64,000 nt of DNA from Halomonas getboli. GTDB taxonomy: Bacteria; Pseudomonadota; Gammaproteobacteria; Pseudomonadales; Halomonadaceae. The notes beneath the pieces were generated by a model that was given only the letters and a program-made list of their open reading frames with translations, did no database searches and was not told the DNA's origin. Positions within the stretch are counted from its first letter, which is position 1. Each line of letters opens with the position of its first letter. The DNA is taken from assembly GCF_023094245.1 (NCBI RefSeq), contig NZ_JALMEW010000001.1:959130-1023129 (forward strand). The letters are read 5' to 3'. Both the position numbers and the translations under genes were made by a program. This document shows positions 61,966 to 64,000 of this stretch, piece by piece.

Positions 61966-63039
61966 ATGACCGATTCCACCAACCGCCCGAGCGGCGCCTC
62001 CCTCAGCTACAAGGACGCCGGCGTCGACATCGATGCCGGCAACGCGCTGGTCGACCGCATCAAGGGCGTCGCCAAGCGCACCAGCCGCCCCGAAGTGATG
62101 GGCGGCCTGGGCGGCTTCGGCGCCCTGTGTCAGCTGCCCAGCGGCTACCGCGAGCCGGTGCTGGTCACCGGCACCGACGGCGTGGGCACCAAGCTGCGCC
62201 TGGCCATGGACCTGGGCCGCCACGACACCATCGGCATCGACCTGGTGGCGATGTGCGTCAACGACCTGGTGGTGGCCGGCGCCGAGCCGCTGATGTTTCT
62301 CGACTACTATGCCACGGGCAAGCTCGACGTGGACATCGCCGCCGACGTGGTGAGCGGCATCGGTACCGGCTGCGAGCAGGCCGGCTGCGCCCTGGTGGGC
62401 GGCGAGACCGCCGAGATGCCGGGCATGTACGAGGGCAACGACTACGACCTGGCCGGCTTCTGCGTCGGCGTGGTCGAGAAGGACGAGATCCTCGACGGCA
62501 GCCGGGTCGCCGAGGGCGACGTGCTGCTGGGCATGGCCTCCTCCGGCCCCCACTCCAACGGCTACTCGCTGATCCGCAAGATCCTCGAGGTCTCCGACGC
62601 CTCGCTGGACATCGCCATCGACGGCAAGCCGCTGGGCGAGGCGCTGCTCGCGCCGACGCGCATCTACGTCAAGCCGCTGCTGTCGCTGATCAAGGAAACC
62701 GACGTGCCGGTGCACGCCCTGTCGCACATCACCGGCGGCGGCCTGACCGAGAACCTGCCGCGCGTGCTGCCCGAGGGCGCCGCCGCCCGCGTCGACGTGG
62801 CCAGCTGGGAGCGCCCGGCGGTCTTCGACTGGCTGCAGCAGCAGGGCAACGTCGAGGAAAACGAGATGTACCGCGTGCTCAACTGCGGCATCGGCATGGT
62901 CATCGCGGTGCCGGCCGACAAGGCCGACCAGGCCCGCGCCCATCTGCAGGGCCTCGGTGAGACGGTCTACCGCATCGGCGAGATCGTCGCCCGCGGAGAC
63001 GACGAGGAGGTCGTCCAGCTGGAGAACCTGAAGGGATGA
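61966..63039 (+). CDS. purM: Phosphoribosylformylglycinamidine cyclo-ligase
   Basis: PurM forms AIR from FGAM in de novo purine synthesis. The 357-residue protein has [21 protein letters not shown] at the start, [23 protein letters not shown] and the [10 protein letters not shown] segment; the fold is the PurM/ThiL type. The ATG at 61966 lies after AGGACAGG. It overlaps purN (ATGA), so the two are coupled. No clear PurR-type box is seen upstream. Confidence 0.96.
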   Translation: MTDSTNRPSGASLSYKDAGVDIDAGNALVDRIKGVAKRTSRPEVMGGLGGFGALCQLPSGYREPVLVTGTDGVGTKLRLAMDLGRHDTIGIDLVAMCVNDLVVAGAEPLMFLDYYATGKLDVDIAADVVSGIGTGCEQAGCALVGGETAEMPGMYEGNDYDLAGFCVGVVEKDEILDGSRVAEGDVLLGMASSGPHSNGYSLIRKILEVSDASLDIAIDGKPLGEALLAPTRIYVKPLLSLIKETDVPVHALSHITGGGLTENLPRVLPEGAAARVDVASWERPAVFDWLQQQGNVEENEMYRVLNCGIGMVIAVPADKADQARAHLQGLGETVYRIGEIVARGDDEEVVQLENLKG

Positions 63040-63776
63040 GCGACAGCGACTACAGCAGCGACACCCTGCAGGACTTCACCCCCGAGCCCGCCGAGGCTCG
63101 GCGGGTGGTGGTGCTGATCTCCGGCAACGGCAGCAACCTCCAGGCGCTGATCGACGAACAGACACACGACCGACTGGGCGGCGAGATCGTCGCGGTGATC
63201 TCCAATCAGGCCGACGCCTACGGCCTGCAGCGCGCCCGCGAGGCCGGCATCGACGCCGTCGCCCTGCCCCATCGCGAGTACGATAGCCGCGAGGCCTACG
63301 ACGGCGCCCTGATCAAGGTCATCGAGCGTCACGAGCCCGACCTGGTGGTGCTGGCCGGCTTCATGCGCATCCTGACGCCGCGCTTCGTGCAGCGTTTCCT
63401 GGGCCGGCTGATCAACATCCATCCGTCCCTGCTGCCGGCCTACCAGGGCCTGCACACCCACGCCCGGGCGCTGGCCGACGGCGTCGCCGAGCACGGCTGC
63501 AGCGTGCACTACGTCACCGAGGAACTCGACGGTGGCCCGGTGCTGCTCCAGGCGGCGGTCAAGGTGGCCGACGGCGAGACCGAGGAAAGCCTCAAGGACA
63601 AGGTCCACGCCCGCGAGCACCTGATCTACCCGATCGCCGTGAAGTGGTGCCTCGAGGGTCGCCTGCAGTTCGGCGACGGCGGCGCCCGCTTCGACGGCAT
63701 GCCGCTGCCGGAACAAGGCCTGCGCATGTCCCACGCCGACGCGGCCGAGGAGCTGGACGAGGATATCGAGGAGTAA
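63036..63776 (+). CDS. purN: Phosphoribosylglycinamide formyltransferase
   Basis: PurN transfers a formyl group from 10-formyl-THF to GAR. The 246-residue product has the core [17 protein letters not shown], the catalytic Asn/His/Asp arrangement ([37 protein letters not shown]), and is longer than E. coli PurN (212) because of an acidic 22-residue N-terminal extension and a C-terminal tail (EELDEDIEE). It overlaps purM by ATGA. The TAA stop lies within the first unit of a tandem repeat. Confidence 0.95.
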   Translation: MSDSDYSSDTLQDFTPEPAEARRVVVLISGNGSNLQALIDEQTHDRLGGEIVAVISNQADAYGLQRAREAGIDAVALPHREYDSREAYDGALIKVIERHEPDLVVLAGFMRILTPRFVQRFLGRLINIHPSLLPAYQGLHTHARALADGVAEHGCSVHYVTEELDGGPVLLQAAVKVADGETEESLKDKVHAREHLIYPIAVKWCLEGRLQFGDGGARFDGMPLPEQGLRMSHADAAEELDEDIEE

Positions 63777-63809
63777 GCTGCAAGCTGCAAGCTGCAAGCT
63801 GCAAGCTGC
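63775..63809 (+). repeat. Heptamer tandem array (AAGCTGC x5)
   Basis: Five perfect copies of AAGCTGC follow on from and overlap the purN stop codon (TAA at 63774-63776). The next unit breaks into AAGTCGG. Confidence 0.95.
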
Positions 63810-63840
63810 AAGTCGGCAGCGTGAAACCGCCCGAAGCACA

Positions 63841-63875
63841 AGAAACCCCCGAAGGCTAAACCTTCGGGGGTTTCT
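63841..63875 (+). terminator. Rho-independent terminator of purMN
   Basis: A 15-bp stem (63841-63855 with 63861-63875, loop CTAAA), rich in G/C with a T-rich end, lies 64 nt after purN. The symmetric A/T flanks would allow use from either strand. Confidence 0.9.
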
Positions 63876-64000
63876 TGTAGCTCGGCGCTTGTAGCTCGGC
63901 GCTTGTAGCTCGGCGCTTGTAGCTCGGCGCTTGTAGCTCGGCGCTTGTAGCTCGGCGCTTGTAGCTCGGCGCTTGTAGCTCGGCGCTTGTAGCTCGGCGC
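63874..64000 (+). repeat. 14-mer tandem array (CTTGTAGCTCGGCG x9)
   Basis: Nine identical copies of a 14-mer run to the end of the window with no spacers, starting inside the purMN terminator. The array continues past the window edge, so its full length is unknown. Its CTTGTAGCT part resembles the reverse complement of the preceding 7-mer repeat (GCAGCTT). Confidence 0.95.

Noticed and set aside
63775..64000. CRISPR-like array
   Set aside because: The repeats are 7 and 14 nt, directly adjacent, without spacers and with no cas genes nearby.

Overview
The window is a GC-rich chromosomal segment from a gammaproteobacterium, most likely a Halomonas-like member of the Halomonadaceae. This is inferred from the gene content (RraA, PqiABC, RhlE, Hda, MiaE, PpsA with its regulatory kinase, a phasin, an EhuB-like ectoine binding protein), the acidic protein tails and the strong GC bias. 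I see no prophage, insertion sequence, plasmid gene or CRISPR array. Nearly all of it is tightly packed housekeeping and metabolic operons.

Layout. 1-6243 (minus) is a cyanide-insensitive-type bd oxidase operon, cydA-cydB-cydD-cydC, followed by the start of add. 6445-11149 holds a Ca2+/Na+ antiporter divergent from pqiABC. 11303-16462 holds rhlE, two unrecognised genes, a CynX-type MFS transporter, an asparaginase and a DUF2789 gene. 16543-19639 holds a START-like protein and a queuosine-precursor cluster (queC, queE, a QueD-like tandem T-fold protein, a YkgJ-like gene). 19780-24855 (minus) holds DUF1289, miaE and a very large SARP/pseudo-cyclase/NTPase/TPR regulator. 25111-28394 holds acnB and rraA. 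28509-32838 (minus) holds a Lys/Ala-rich membrane protein, a USP-like protein overlapping a Lon-like protease, and a CigR-like protein. 32981-36418 is ppsA divergent from its regulator. 36477-38986 holds a CoA-transferase and gcdH. 39119-45286 (minus) is a nucleobase salvage island (uraA, upp, ung, gpt, apt, purine permease) plus riboflavin synthase. 45506-49035 is metNIQ with a methionine-sulfoxide reductase. 49165-49436 holds three identical tRNA-Val genes. 49688-54932 is glpR-glpF-glpK-glpD. 55058-63776 holds an EEP protein, fumC, a phasin, a lipoprotein, an EhuB-like protein, hda, an AI-2E-family protein and purM-purN. The window ends in short tandem repeats.

The main observations outside ordinary genes are these. 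(1) A SAM-II-like riboswitch sits directly behind a near-consensus promoter and in front of a terminator that controls metNIQ; the sequence contains a plausible antiterminator pairing. (2) An approximately 120-nt structured element occurs twice (40445-40564 and 59923-60041), with identical single-stranded segments and compensatory base changes in three stems. (3) A two-domain QueD-like protein appears to divide its active-site residues between two degenerate halves. (4) Several strong operator-like palindromes lie before gcdH, glpF and the phasin gene. (5) 7-mer and 14-mer tandem arrays lie after purN.
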